NCBI GenBank assembly: GCA_002099365.1
Contig: MSED01000002.1
Location: 310,001-374,000, forward strand
Origin: Phialophora verrucosa
Lineage: Eukaryota > Ascomycota > Eurotiomycetes > Chaetothyriales > Herpotrichiellaceae
Length of the DNA stretch: 64,000 nucleotides
Direction: 5' to 3'
The notes under the pieces are model-generated. The model saw only the letters and a program-made list of their open reading frames with translations, was not told the DNA's origin and made no database searches. The position numbers were made by a program, and so were the translations under genes. Of this stretch, positions 34,601-44,425 are shown piece by piece. Every line of letters starts with the position of its first letter. Positions within the stretch are counted from its first letter, which is position 1.

Positions 34601-35570
34601 CGCTAAACGTTTTCAATGTCGAGGAAGATATCCGAGAGCATTTGGCTCTCGGGCACTGCAATATGCAATTGCATCGTCAAATACTCCAATGGTAGAATTG
34701 TTGCTGGAATACGGCATCAATTCAACCACTATCGTTAGGAAGTATTCTACGCCCCTCGAGGGAAAATCACATCGAATTCTGCATCGGAACGAGTCTGCGT
34801 TTGGAACGGCAATCAGACTTGACATGACCGAAGACCTATCTCTCGTCCAGAGGCTATTGCAGGCTGACGCAGACCCGAACAAGATCGTGTCCGAAAACCC
34901 TGTCCAGGGCATTTCGCGCACTCCTTTGCAGCTGGCAGTTGAGCAGGGGAGTATGGATATTGTCAACGTGTTGTTGGAGAACGGAGCAGACGTGAACGCA
35001 CCTGCATACGGTCAATATGGAGCAACCGCCCTCCAATTCGCGGCAATCAAGGGATTCCTCGGCGCAGCATCGACGCTTTTAGAGAAAAAAGCTGATGTTA
35101 ACGCCCCAGCCGCAAATGTCGGAGGGAGAACAGCACTTGAAGGAGCGTCAGAGCACGGCCGGATTGATATGATACAGCTCCTCCTGACCTCTGGTGCTCG
35201 GGTTTTCGGTGAAGGAAGTGAACAATTCGAACGGGCTCGAGATTTAGCCTCAGAGAACGGCCACAGAGCAGCACGACGGCTTTTGGAGAATTACCGCACC
35301 CAGCTACAGAGTCCGCCCGGGGATTCGCGTCTATCTGCCATGGACGATGAAAACGGTGATGGCGATCTAGCTTACTCTGAATTGGCCATGAACGATGAAA
35401 ACGGTGATGGCGACCTAGCTTACTCTGAATTGGCCATGAACGATGAAAACGGTGATGGCGACCTAGCTTGGTTACTTGGTTCCCGAATGGATAGAGGGAA
35501 CGGTGATGGCGAGCTGGATTGGCCAGATACATATATGTTGGGAACTGACTGGTCAGACGGGATGGTATAG
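31672..35570 (+). CDS. Clr5-domain ankyrin-repeat protein
   Basis: Four exons (31672-31817, 31867-32075, 32131-32280, 32386-35570) give 1229 residues. The start is placed at 31672 because the first two exons encode a Clr5-like domain: ELPWETHKGAIHTFYLVQDHS, a helical middle, then YERKFKEWGIRKNL. This short N-terminal domain is named after the S. pombe silencing factor Clr5 and heads many fungal ankyrin proteins. The large last exon holds about 15 to 18 ankyrin repeats with the usual GADVN and TPLQLA motifs, in two blocks split by a more divergent region. Two in-frame tandem repeats interrupt it (33033-33200 and 35343-35517). The function is unknown; ankyrin arrays bind proteins, and such genes vary greatly between strains. 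Confidence 0.85.
33033..33200 (+). repeat. 21-base tandem repeat, eight units, inside the ankyrin gene
   Basis: Eight contiguous 21-base units encode the heptad Asp-Asn-Gly-Leu-Glu-Asp-Cys, with Phe in units 1 and 7 and Val in unit 8. The central five units are almost identical in DNA, which implies recent expansion. The array is in frame, sits between two ankyrin repeats, and is open in more than one frame on the opposite strand. Confidence 0.95.
35343..35517 (+). repeat. 48-base tandem repeat near the C terminus of the ankyrin gene
   Basis: Three nearly identical 48-base units encode DENGDGDLAYSELAMN and a fourth degenerate unit encodes RGNGDGELDW. The core resembles the acidic DxNxDG loop of calcium-binding sites, but the flanking EF-hand helices are not evident. 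Confidence 0.9.
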
Positions 35571-36333
35571 CACACCTGTTTTTCTTCACATTTGGCTCAT
35601 AGATCATGCACGGTGCGTCAAAAAACCAGCAGATGAATACGCCTTCCCAAGACAACGGGGACTTAAGCATCGTTGTATCGGAAAGACTGACCGACCCCAC
35701 GAAAGGCAAAACCTCTGCATCCGTGTCGGAGCCTGTGACAATAAGGACTTTAAAGGCTCAGGCTCTGGAGGCCGCCTGTCCCAAAATCTGGGATCCACAT
35801 CTGCTGTCTGCCGTCTGCCGTCTCCCGGGGGCACGCGATATGTGATGTTATTGGCAGGGCCAAAATCTTCTGGAGGACTCTTGGCAATGTTTCCGCCAAT
35901 CGATATGTACCATCATCGTGAGATTCTGGACTGGGTACAACAAGCGAGCTTGGACCCATTGTGGCTGAAAGCGAGGACTGTGATTGCTGTCCATAGAGAG
36001 AGTGTGAATCAGCCCACCAGATTTTGGGGAAAGGATGAGGCTCCTCTCGAAGTCCCAGGTCGCAAGTAGTCCCGGCCTCTGTAACAGGATTTTGGGATTG
36101 GTTTCGACGTGCCTCAGTTTATATGGCCGGGCGAGGCATATATGAAGCCCAGGAACGCCGCTGGCCGAGCAGACCAAACCCTCACCCACAATTAGCCGGC
36201 AACCTATCTTACTCCAGCATTAAAGGACAGACGAGCCCGTCTCGACACTTCTCAAGACCGACCTTTTGCGAGCGTGGCACAAAGAAAGCCCCTCGTCAAA
36301 ACCGACTGTGTGAGACTTTGGAATACACCAAAC
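35571..36333. other. Intergenic region, no supported gene
   Basis: Overlapping open frames of 60 to 200 codons occur on both strands but none shows a recognisable domain or shared splice pattern. A short CTGCCGT-type direct repeat lies at about 35806-35823. Confidence 0.45.
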
Positions 36334-36570
36334 ATGCATCAATTCTCGACTGAAGCAGTCGTCGCTGTTATCGGGGTGGTAGTCACCCTGCCATCCTCCA
36401 TGCTGATCTTGTGGAAATGCCTCAAGAGAAGACAGGGCTCGAGACCTCCGGCCGGAATTGAGGTACAGTACGCCCCCTTCCAGCGTGGGTCACATCCCAC
36501 GCCTTCCCGGAGGAGAATATTGTCGACACTAGAAAAGCTGACCTTGATGCCACGGTATCGAACCGTGTAG
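36334..36570 (+). CDS. Small single-helix membrane protein, hypothetical
   Basis: The frame from the ATG at 36334 encodes 78 residues. One strongly hydrophobic helix spans residues 8-28 (AVVAVIGVVVTLPSSMLILW), followed by a basic stretch (KCLKRRQGSRP), which fits a type III membrane anchor with the tail in the cytosol. Small fungal proteins starting with a similar helix exist, but I do not know a function. It stands alone between intergenic stretches. It could be a chance frame; the helix with its basic stop-transfer side is the main support. Confidence 0.42.
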   Translation: MHQFSTEAVVAVIGVVVTLPSSMLILWKCLKRRQGSRPPAGIEVQYAPFQRGSHPTPSRRRILSTLEKLTLMPRYRTV

Positions 36571-37619
36571 GCTGTAGAAATGCCACTGCCGCGACGGTCG
36601 TGGTCGTCGTTGTCGTCAGGTCAGGTCTCGTCGTCCTGTCCACTTCTCCCACCGCCACCATATACAATATCTCTCTATTGTCATCGCCAAATTTCGACCG
36701 AAGTGGTGGTTGTGGACATCATAGCTTCGCGATAGAGGAGGCTCCATGCGACTCAACGAGATCAGCCAGGTCCACTATCACACCTCCTTGTTACCTACCT
36801 AGAAATTCGTGTGGTGCGTGGTATAAAGAACCAGGTGGGATCACACGCCTCGAAAGGGCAAGGAGGAACAATAAATGTCCCTACGACCGCGGAGGACGTG
36901 TACGAACTCGATGATATATATATCCTCTGCCCACGTTTATTCATGACGTGTCGCCTGGAAGAAGGAAATTTTCAGGTCGCTCACGTTCGATCAGAGGTTG
37001 ACTGAATAGAAGAAGAAGATGTTGGCAGTCAAGCGAAAACGGATCGCCTTTGACGGAAGTCAGGCTGACGCGCCGCTTGGATACCCTGGCAATCAGTGAA
37101 TGATAAACAAGAAACGTCAGTGGTTGGAGTGCTTGAATAGGTGCGGCGGAAGCGAAAAGTGAGTCTTTGAATCCTTGACTCTACGACGGTTAGGATTTAC
37201 GCTTCCGCTAAATTAGATCTGCTCTTGACTTCAGCTTCGGGAGGATGGCTTCATCATCTCAGGCCACGCGCTCGCTCGCTCGTTTCCTGATCGCGCCACG
37301 GCCCATAGGATTCGGAGACACGTTTATTCTTCGGGCAAACATTCCCGGCTTCAGGTTATATGAGGTCTCGTTAGTATGTGACCCCATCGACTCTCGCAGG
37401 ACCACCGACTTTACTGAGGGAGTTACTATAATACACCTCTCGGTTTCTTCATCGTTCAGCCAGACGCTAGGGACACTTGTCCCTCAGACCTTTGGCGTCG
37501 GTGTGGACTTGTCGTCCCAAATCTCGCCGCATTGGACCTTGGAGATCTGGGCGAACCGGTATGTCCATTGGCATTTTCCAAGGGGGATCGTTCTGGGTCG
37601 CGACCCATATTGGCTGGGT
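36571..37619. other. Intergenic region, no supported gene
   Basis: The region is of mixed composition, with a GTC-rich patch at 36594-36640. One plus-strand frame of 132 codons from 37245 runs into the 3' end of the regulator on the opposite strand and shows no known domain. Confidence 0.45.
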
Positions 37620-39971
37620 CTACCACGGTATCCCGGAATTTGAAGCGTCCTCCCAGCTCCATAGAGAGCCATCTGGCTCGACGGTGGGGTAGAAGCCGTC
37701 AAACCCGAACAGGGAGAGATCTTGACTGGAGTATTGGAGCAAGGAAGGCTCCAGGTCGTCGAACAATGCCGGGTCAAAGTCGGCGAAGTCGGAGGCGGTG
37801 TATTCGGTAGTAGCGTCGTGTTGCAAGAAGGACGGTATTTCGGCTATAGCATTATTGTGGTGGTCCTTCAACGTCGAACCACCTTGAGCTAATGTTGATT
37901 CGCTTTCATGGTGCCCGGTAGACTTGCGAATACTGGCTTGGAGACGTTCGACCAAATGGAGCGCATCTTTGGCAAGCTGACCGCCACTTGCCATGAAACG
38001 CAGAGCGTCAATGCCATGGTCGATGGACGACGAGTACAAGTTTCGTGCATGGAAGACTTCACTCAGCAGCAGGATGATGATTGCGGAGCTACAGGAATGG
38101 AAGTCCGTGTAGGAGAATTTGGCCAGCCGGTTGTGACTGTTCAGGAGGTCGATCCATTCGATGATTTTATAGGCGGCATTGGTACATTTTTCGGCCAGTT
38201 TTTGAGTGGTAGGATTTGTGGTGAAACCCGATTTTCGACGTCCATCGGTTTGGTGCAGCCGCTTTCGAACAAGACGCAATAGAGCGGCTCGGCCTATGTA
38301 GATCCAGATCATGTGGTACATGATATCAAGGTGAGCAGTCGCCCGCAGGGACACATCGTCAAGAGCCACCAAGTGGGCCGGCAAAGACTGCCTCCAATTC
38401 TCGAGGGTTGAACACGCATCGGAAAACTTGTCCGGAGCTTCATCGACTGGGCTGTGCATTTTGATCAGCAACCATTGGTTCGAAGGCGTTGTGTTGGACC
38501 GCGAGCCCACCTTGCCTCGATGACACGATTCATAACCAAGGTCAGTTTTGTGAAAGCGGTAAGGCGATCCACCTTCTGGGGATGTAATTTGTCCAACTCC
38601 GGCCGTCTTAGCGGAAGAGGAGCAGTGATTTCCCTTATCTGCAGCATCGCCGGGAGCCCCAGTACGACCGATGTTCGCCTAGGAGAGGTCAACTCTTACA
38701 CATATTTGCAAGTTCAAAGATTCTCACCTTTCAATACAGTAGGCAGTCCAGAACACCCTCGTTCGTACTTCGCGGTTCTCGGGGGTGATTTGGTTGTCAG
38801 TTCCACTGCGATGAAGCGAAAGGCTAATTGCTAGGCGCAATGCAAGTCCCAAATAGGTGTAATGTTGAGAAGTGTTTCGTGTCGGAAGGGCATACAATGC
38901 CGTCAAGAGGCAACATTGCACACTCTCCACAGTGTTGGTACCTAGGACACTAGGCATTAATCCAATGGCCAGTTGGTAGAAACGGCTTCCAGGAAGCTCT
39001 TCCAGGACAGCGTCTTGTCCACTAAGATTCACCGGAATGGATCGGTTGACATGCATGAAAGATTCACCCAGGGCTAGCACCAGGAACACCAAGCAGAGGG
39101 TTGTGCACTGGATCTGTGGTGCAGGAGATATTTCCTGGTAAAGTTGCGCCAGCAAGTCACGAAACCAGCGCTCGTCAAAGTAATACCAATTGGATTCGAG
39201 ATACGTGAAGAAAACGTTGGTGAGGGACTCGGCCTCCTGGTATGGTGGGAGCTTGGCTGTGAATGCTCCAAGTAGCCTCGAGTCTTCATAACATTCCACG
39301 GCATTCGCGGACGAGGAGGCCTGGAGAAAGCATCGGTCATCTTGCAACCAGGTCGGTAGGCTCCACTCACATCATCGTTCCTAGGATGTGTACTCCTCTG
39401 TGAGACATGATTCGGCGCAATTGTCTCGGACACTGCAGTTAGAAAGTTGTTTTGGGACAGTAACGCATCCCGTTCTAGACAGTGAGTCAACCAACAGCTA
39501 AATGCGAAGACGATTTTGCCTACCGACGGCATTGTCACCTACTGCGAGAGATGCTGACTCACGGTCGGAAAGGTCGTGGTTGAGATCGAGCCGTTGGCCC
39601 CTGGCGCTGACGGCTTCGCGGAAGAGGCCAGACAATATGGAGAAGTGGTCCGGCCCCAAGGTGTTCTCGGGGCAGACATCGTTGAAACGGACTGAGATGT
39701 CCTTTGCCATGGCCTCCCAATGCATCGGGTCGAATTCCGATTCAAGCCGAGCTTTCCCTTTCGGCGACGTTGGCTGTTGCCTTGCCGGATTACTTTGGAA
39801 GACACAAGCTTGTCTGGCCCGTGCGCAACTCATGCATTGGTTCCGGGGGCCTGGTCGACATTTTCTCTTATTTGTCCGACAGTGCACACATGCTTGGACT
39901 GTCCTCTTCCTCTGCTCCAATGGCACATGTGGGCGATGTCGTTTGGAAGACTGAGGCTTGCTTGACTGCAT
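37620..39971 (-). CDS. Zn2Cys6 transcription factor with fungal-specific domain
   Basis: Five exons (39971-39524, 39474-39371, 39320-38728, 38678-38511, 38451-37620) encode 714 residues. A basic N terminus leads into the zinc cluster with Cys spacing 2-6-7-2-6 (CVHCRTNKRKCRPGPRNQCM and on), near residues 27-55. The fungal-specific transcription factor domain starts around residue 200 (FFTYLESNWYYFDERWF), with the typical LGLALRLAISLSLHR and RRPELDKLHPQK landmarks. The acidic C terminus (DFADFDPALFDDLEPSLL) looks like an activation region. It lies upstream of the amidohydrolase on the same strand, so it could control that gene and the palindromes beyond it, but this is inference. Confidence 0.88.
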
Positions 39972-40404
39972 TATTCTCGAGAGCGTCCGATGGGGACCCG
40001 GTCAGCAGTGTCTTCGTTTCGATGATAGTCTCCTTCGAGCGAGTTCCAAGACCAGTCAGTCCTCACGATATGCAACAGCGACCTTAGTCATTTCAGTGGG
40101 CCCTTGACTGGATTATCAACTCCAAGCTAATTCAGCAACCCATGCGCAATGTTACCAGAGACTTGATGGTTGTAAGTAGAGGCGGAAAGGTTGAAGGAAA
40201 GTAAAGCTCAAGTAAAGTTGGGGTTGTGGTGCTGAAACCTGCCCTATCCTATTCTAGTGCTAAATACCGCCGCTTTTAAGAGAGCCATTTGGAGTCAATT
40301 TGGTCACTCTACTGATGGCTACGGTTCTCTTCTTATCCGTGGATCAACAAGAGCGCTTCAAGTTCAAAGAGCAAATGCCCGTGGAGAGAGACACAACAGA
40401 ATTC
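39972..40404. other. Promoter region of the Zn2Cys6 factor
   Basis: A 433-base spacer upstream of the regulator and downstream of the amidohydrolase stop. No gene is supported. Confidence 0.5.
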
Positions 40405-41751
40405 TTACGCCAGCTTGGCCAGCCGCTTGACATCCACTCTGAGTTGCGTCCATCGAGACGCTACAACCCGTCCATCCTTGATGGTTGCCAACACGTTCTG
40501 ATCAGGATCGTCCAACACAGTAATATCCTCCAGAGGGTTTGATTTCAATATCACGAGATCGGCTGCAAATCCCGCGGAAATCTGGCCCAGGAAATTCTGT
40601 TGCCGCAGCATGCGAGCAGGGTTGACCGTAGCACTTCGCAGAACCTCCAGAGGAGATTGGACCTTGCTCCGCAGGCCAAACTCGCGGGACTGGGCAAAGT
40701 GCAGCACACCCAAGAGATCCGTTCCGAAACATACGGTGACACCCGCCTCGGATGCCAGCTGGAGAGCATGCAATCCCTTTTCCAACACTTCTTGGTTCTT
40801 CCGAGCTGAGGCTGGCGGTAGAAACCCGGGAAACTGAGCCATGGTGGCATATGTCACGAGAGTGGGCGTCAAAAAGGCTCCCTTATCGGCCATCAGTTTG
40901 GCGGTCTCTTCATCGATCAGGTTGCCATGCTCAATGCCCATTACGCCTTGCCGGATCGCCTGCTGGATCGACTGTGGCGTATACGCGTGAGACGTGACAT
41001 AGGTGCCCGCATTCGATGCCACCGTCACGATGGCTCTTATTTCTTCGTCGGAGAACTGGATGTGCTCGATTTTGTCGGTCGGACTGGCCACCCCACCGCC
41101 CCCCATGATTTTGATAAAGTCGGCCCCCTGACGGAGCTCCTCTCGGGCGTATTTGAGACATTCCGGCACACCGTCGACCACCTTCCCGATGTTGAGCACG
41201 CTCGCAGCGCAGCACTCACTGGTGTCGTGTCTTTGGCGCATATCTCCATGTCCACCGCTTTGCGACAATGCGTGTCCGGCGATGAAGAGGCGGGGCCCCG
41301 GGTGCACATTCTGCTCAATCGCTTCTTTCAGGGCTATTGTGGCCCCTCCACAATCTCGTACTGTTGTGAATCCTCGTTCGAGCATGGCCTTGCAGACTTG
41401 AGGTTGGCGTAAGAGGGAGATGGATGGACTCAACCCCTTCATATCTCGCAAATCCTTCTCGCCTGGGACCGCAGCCAGGTGGACGTGACTGTCAATCAAC
41501 CCAGGACACACATATTTCCCTTGCAGGTCGATCTTAATGGTTTTAGGGTCACTCTCCCACTCTTCAGGTCGCCCATTTACCGACACCACGACGCCTTGGG
41601 AAAGATGGATGGTCGCATCCTGAACGACGACGCCCCGAACCGGGTCGATGAGGTTGGTCCCCAGAAATACATATCTTGGCTGAGACGGAGGTTTCCAAGG
41701 GTTCGTGATATCATCCAAAAATGATGCCTTTTGCTGGGTTGGACCGTCCAT
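40405..41751 (-). CDS. Metal-dependent amidohydrolase
   Basis: The intronless frame from the ATG at 41751 encodes 448 residues; an ATG 16 codons upstream is possible. The amidohydrolase metal ligands are visible in order: GLIDSHVH (two His), FIKIMGGGGV (Lys, expected to be carboxylated), TSHAY (His), IEHGN (His) and FGTDLLG (Asp). The SGGHGD motif places it in the cytosolic imidazolonepropionase/prolidase-like branch that also includes fungal ochratoxin-type amidases. It cleaves an amide or peptide-like C-N bond in an unknown substrate. No signal peptide is seen. It diverges from a Dal5-type transporter across a promoter with three palindromes, so the pair may import and hydrolyse a nitrogen compound. 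Confidence 0.88.
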   Translation of the reverse strand: MDGPTQQKASFLDDITNPWKPPSQPRYVFLGTNLIDPVRGVVVQDATIHLSQGVVVSVNGRPEEWESDPKTIKIDLQGKYVCPGLIDSHVHLAAVPGEKDLRDMKGLSPSISLLRQPQVCKAMLERGFTTVRDCGGATIALKEAIEQNVHPGPRLFIAGHALSQSGGHGDMRQRHDTSECCAASVLNIGKVVDGVPECLKYAREELRQGADFIKIMGGGGVASPTDKIEHIQFSDEEIRAIVTVASNAGTYVTSHAYTPQSIQQAIRQGVMGIEHGNLIDEETAKLMADKGAFLTPTLVTYATMAQFPGFLPPASARKNQEVLEKGLHALQLASEAGVTVCFGTDLLGVLHFAQSREFGLRSKVQSPLEVLRSATVNPARMLRQQNFLGQISAGFAADLVILKSNPLEDITVLDDPDQNVLATIKDGRVVASRWTQLRVDVKRLAKLA

Positions 41752-41907
41752 GGTAAAGAGTGTACAGATTGATCGATCGTTGTCTGAAGAAAAGAGCAAC
41801 GACTAGAATTTGTCGAGATCCGACATGATAAGCCAGAGGCCTCGGGGTAGATCACGGTGGCGACAACCCCCCGGGACAAGAGTCTGGAGTATGCGTCTGA
41901 GGAAGCA

Positions 41908-41925
41908 GCGGGTACCGGCACCCGC
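41908..41925. promoter_or_regulatory. Palindromic operator A (one mismatch)
   Basis: GCGGGTAC-CG-GCACCCGC: two 8-base arms with one mismatch around a 2-base centre. It starts 157 bases upstream of the amidohydrolase ATG. Confidence 0.7.
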
Positions 41926-41995
41926 AGCATCCTCATGTCCATGATGATACCGAGAATATTCGATCATCTGGATGTGCTCGTCTAATTGGCGCCTT

Positions 41996-42011
41996 CGGGT
42001 ACGTGTACCCG
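41996..42011. promoter_or_regulatory. Palindromic operator B
   Basis: CGGGTAC-GT-GTACCCG with perfect 7-base arms, 245 bases upstream of the amidohydrolase ATG. Flanking bases (CTT before, CC after) are shared with the site upstream of the GAF gene. CGG-N10-CCG is a classical Zn2Cys6 dimer site. Confidence 0.78.
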
Positions 42012-42045
42012 CCAGATTTCCTATTATGGCACCCAAGCTAGAGTT

Positions 42046-42063
42046 GCGGGTACTTGTACCCGC
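42046..42063. promoter_or_regulatory. Palindromic operator C
   Basis: GCGGGTAC-TT-GTACCCGC with perfect 8-base arms, about midway between the two start codons (295 bases from the amidohydrolase ATG, 293 from the transporter ATG). Confidence 0.78.
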
Positions 42064-42355
42064 ACCAACCGCGAACACCCCCTTTGTTCTAGCCCCTAAG
42101 GTTTTCGACGAGATATGATATGCGAAGACCGGGGGCGGGGAATGGGCATTATTGTCGAAGGTTAATCGGATATGGCGGGCAGTGGGCTTGGTATCGAGCT
42201 TGGCTCATTGCGATGGCTTTTGATAACGACTCTTCCCGCTTCGTGGACATTAAAAACGGCGAAATCCCCGCTGCGATGAGCTGCACAATTTCTCACTCTG
42301 GATTCATGAGCCATAACTTTGCAATTATCTCGGAATCTTGCCTTCGACACTGATT

Positions 42356-44186
42356 ATGGCTTCCAACAAAGAGAAGATGCCTGACACCAAGGTTGGCCTG
42401 GACTGCTTGACGTCTCACTCAAGCCAGCCAGACGCATCCGGGGCCATTTCCCTTACACCAGCAGAGGAAAGACGGCTCGTGAGAAAAATTGACCTTCAGT
42501 CAGTCAATGCCCAGCAACACACCCCAGGCCCCTCAATGCTAATATGCGATAGTTTGATGCCGGTCATGTTCTTGTACCTTTTCCAATATCTGGACAAAAC
42601 AGCCCTCGGTTACACTGCCATCATGGGGATCATACAGGACGCGGTGAGTCCACGTCTGCAAGACTTCATCGCATTCGCTAACTCGAGTAGGAACTAACCG
42701 GGTCACGGTACTCATGGATCTCGAGCTTTTTCTATGTGGGTTTCCTGGTGGCCACCCCGATATCTGCGCTCGCGCTTGTCAAATTCCCCGCCGCAAAGGT
42801 GGTCGTCCTTACAGTGTGAGTGTCCACGACGAATAACACCATTGCCTTTCGATGACTGACATCTCCTAGCCTGATCTGGGGCGGCGTCCTTATGTGCACG
42901 GCTGCCGGACACAATTTCGGTAGTCTTTCTGTCCTACGTATTCTCCTCGGAGCCTTTGAGGCAGCCATCAATCCCGGTTTCACAATGATCACTGCGATGT
43001 GGTACAAGCCATCCGAGCATGCCCTCAGGCATGGCATCTGGTATGGAGGAGCCAGTGTCGCCTACATATTTGGAGGCATCCTGGCCTACGCCTTCTCACA
43101 CATCCACAGCGCGGTCAAAAGTTGGCAGGTAAAGTTATATGTCATGCGTCCATGTGGCCTTCTGCTTACACTCTCGAAGTTTCTCTTCATCATCTTCGGT
43201 GCAGTCACATTCCTCTGGGGTATTGTCATGTATTTCTTGTTACCCAACAATCCCCAGACTGCGAAATTCCTCACCCCCGATGAAAGACGATTGGCATTCG
43301 CTCGGGTGCAGGGTATGCGGCACTCGGCCGACACCAGAAAATGGAGCAACGCGCAACTCAAGGAAGCTTTGATTGACCCCAGGACATGGCTGTTCTTCAT
43401 GCTCAATGTATTCACCACTCTGCCTGGCGGTGGTCTGACAGCAGTAAGCCTACATATGCAACCCCTTTGAGAAGATCTAGCGAGTGCTGACGAGAGTGTG
43501 CCAGTTTGGAGGTATCGTTCTCAAAAGTTTTGGCTACAGCGTCTTCCAGACCCAGCTCCTCACCATGTCGCAAGGGGCTTTCTTGCTCTTTTTCGTCATC
43601 TTCACCGTCACCGTGTCGATGGTGTTCAAGAACGCTCGTTGCGTCTCGATCGCGTTGCTCAACCTTATCTCCCTTGCTGGGGCTCTGATGATCGAGCTTC
43701 TTCCCGCCAGCATGAAAGTGAGTCGCCTGGCCGGGCTGTGGCTCATTTCAGCCTACGCCAGTTCCTTCCCCACCATTTTGAGTTTGGTCTCGAGTAATAT
43801 CTGTGGCCATACCAAGAAGGCTACCGTGAATGGAATGCTCTTCCTTGGGTTTTGTACCGGATACATTATCGGACCACAGACATTCCTGGCCCATGAAGCC
43901 CCGGGCTACAAGGTGCGTCATCAATGGGTTGCTGCCACAGCGGCGGTTGGGACTTTTGCTAACTATCTCTGATCAGACGGCTTTCAATACCATGATTGCC
44001 TGCTTTGTGCTCAACATTGCCATTATTCTCACCATGCGGCAACTCATGGCCTGGTCGAACCGGAAACGTGACCAGGAGCTGGGCCGTGACAGTGTCATGA
44101 TGGGAGAAGACGCAGAGAACGCCTTTGAGCAGCTCGAGCTGGACGAGACCGACTGGCAGAACAAAAATATTCGATATTCGCTGTGA
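42356..44186 (+). CDS. Dal5-type MFS transporter (anion:cation symporter family)
   Basis: Seven exons (42356-42498, 42553-42643, 42691-42815, 42870-43128, 43180-43443, 43505-43912, 43977-44186) encode 499 residues. The order of features fits the allantoate permease/ACS group: LVRKIDLHLMPVMFLYLFQYLDKTALGYTAIMGI in helix 1 region, SWISSFFYVGFLVATPIS, LLGAFEAAINPGFTMITAMWY in helix 4, LLPNNPQTAKFLTPDER in the central loop, and the GHTKKATVNGMLFLGFCTGYIIGPQ helix. Substrates of this group are carboxylates, amides and vitamins such as allantoate or nicotinate. Divergence from the amidohydrolase suggests that it imports the compound hydrolysed there. Every junction keeps phase and restores conserved motifs. 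Confidence 0.9.
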
Positions 44187-44425
44187 TTGCGCCTACAGAT
44201 AAATAACACTGGTCTGGAGTCAACATTTCTGGTTGAGCAGATGTGTCAGGGTTAGAGGCGCGGTTCATATAGAAACCAACCTTGAAGCGGGAGGTTCTCA
44301 AGAAAAGTATTATGAATGCTTTCAAGAATGTACCTATCCGAGGTCAGGACCAGTTCGAACCCAGGAGCTACCACACAACTATGATATAGGAGCAACATGA
44401 AGCACACTTTTTTGTACAACATCCT

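Larger units (their letters stand above)
41752..42355. promoter_or_regulatory. Divergent promoter of amidohydrolase and transporter
   Basis: A 604-base region between divergent start codons contains three copies of a 16 to 18 base inverted repeat within 160 bases. All three lie nearer the amidohydrolase. Confidence 0.7.

Noticed and set aside
35476..36069. Plus-strand open frame of 197 codons downstream of the ankyrin gene
   Set aside because: It starts inside the ankyrin coding region in another frame and has no recognisable motif.
37245..37643. Plus-strand frame of 132 codons
   Set aside because: It overlaps the 3' end of the regulator on the other strand, has no domain, and no splice partner was found.
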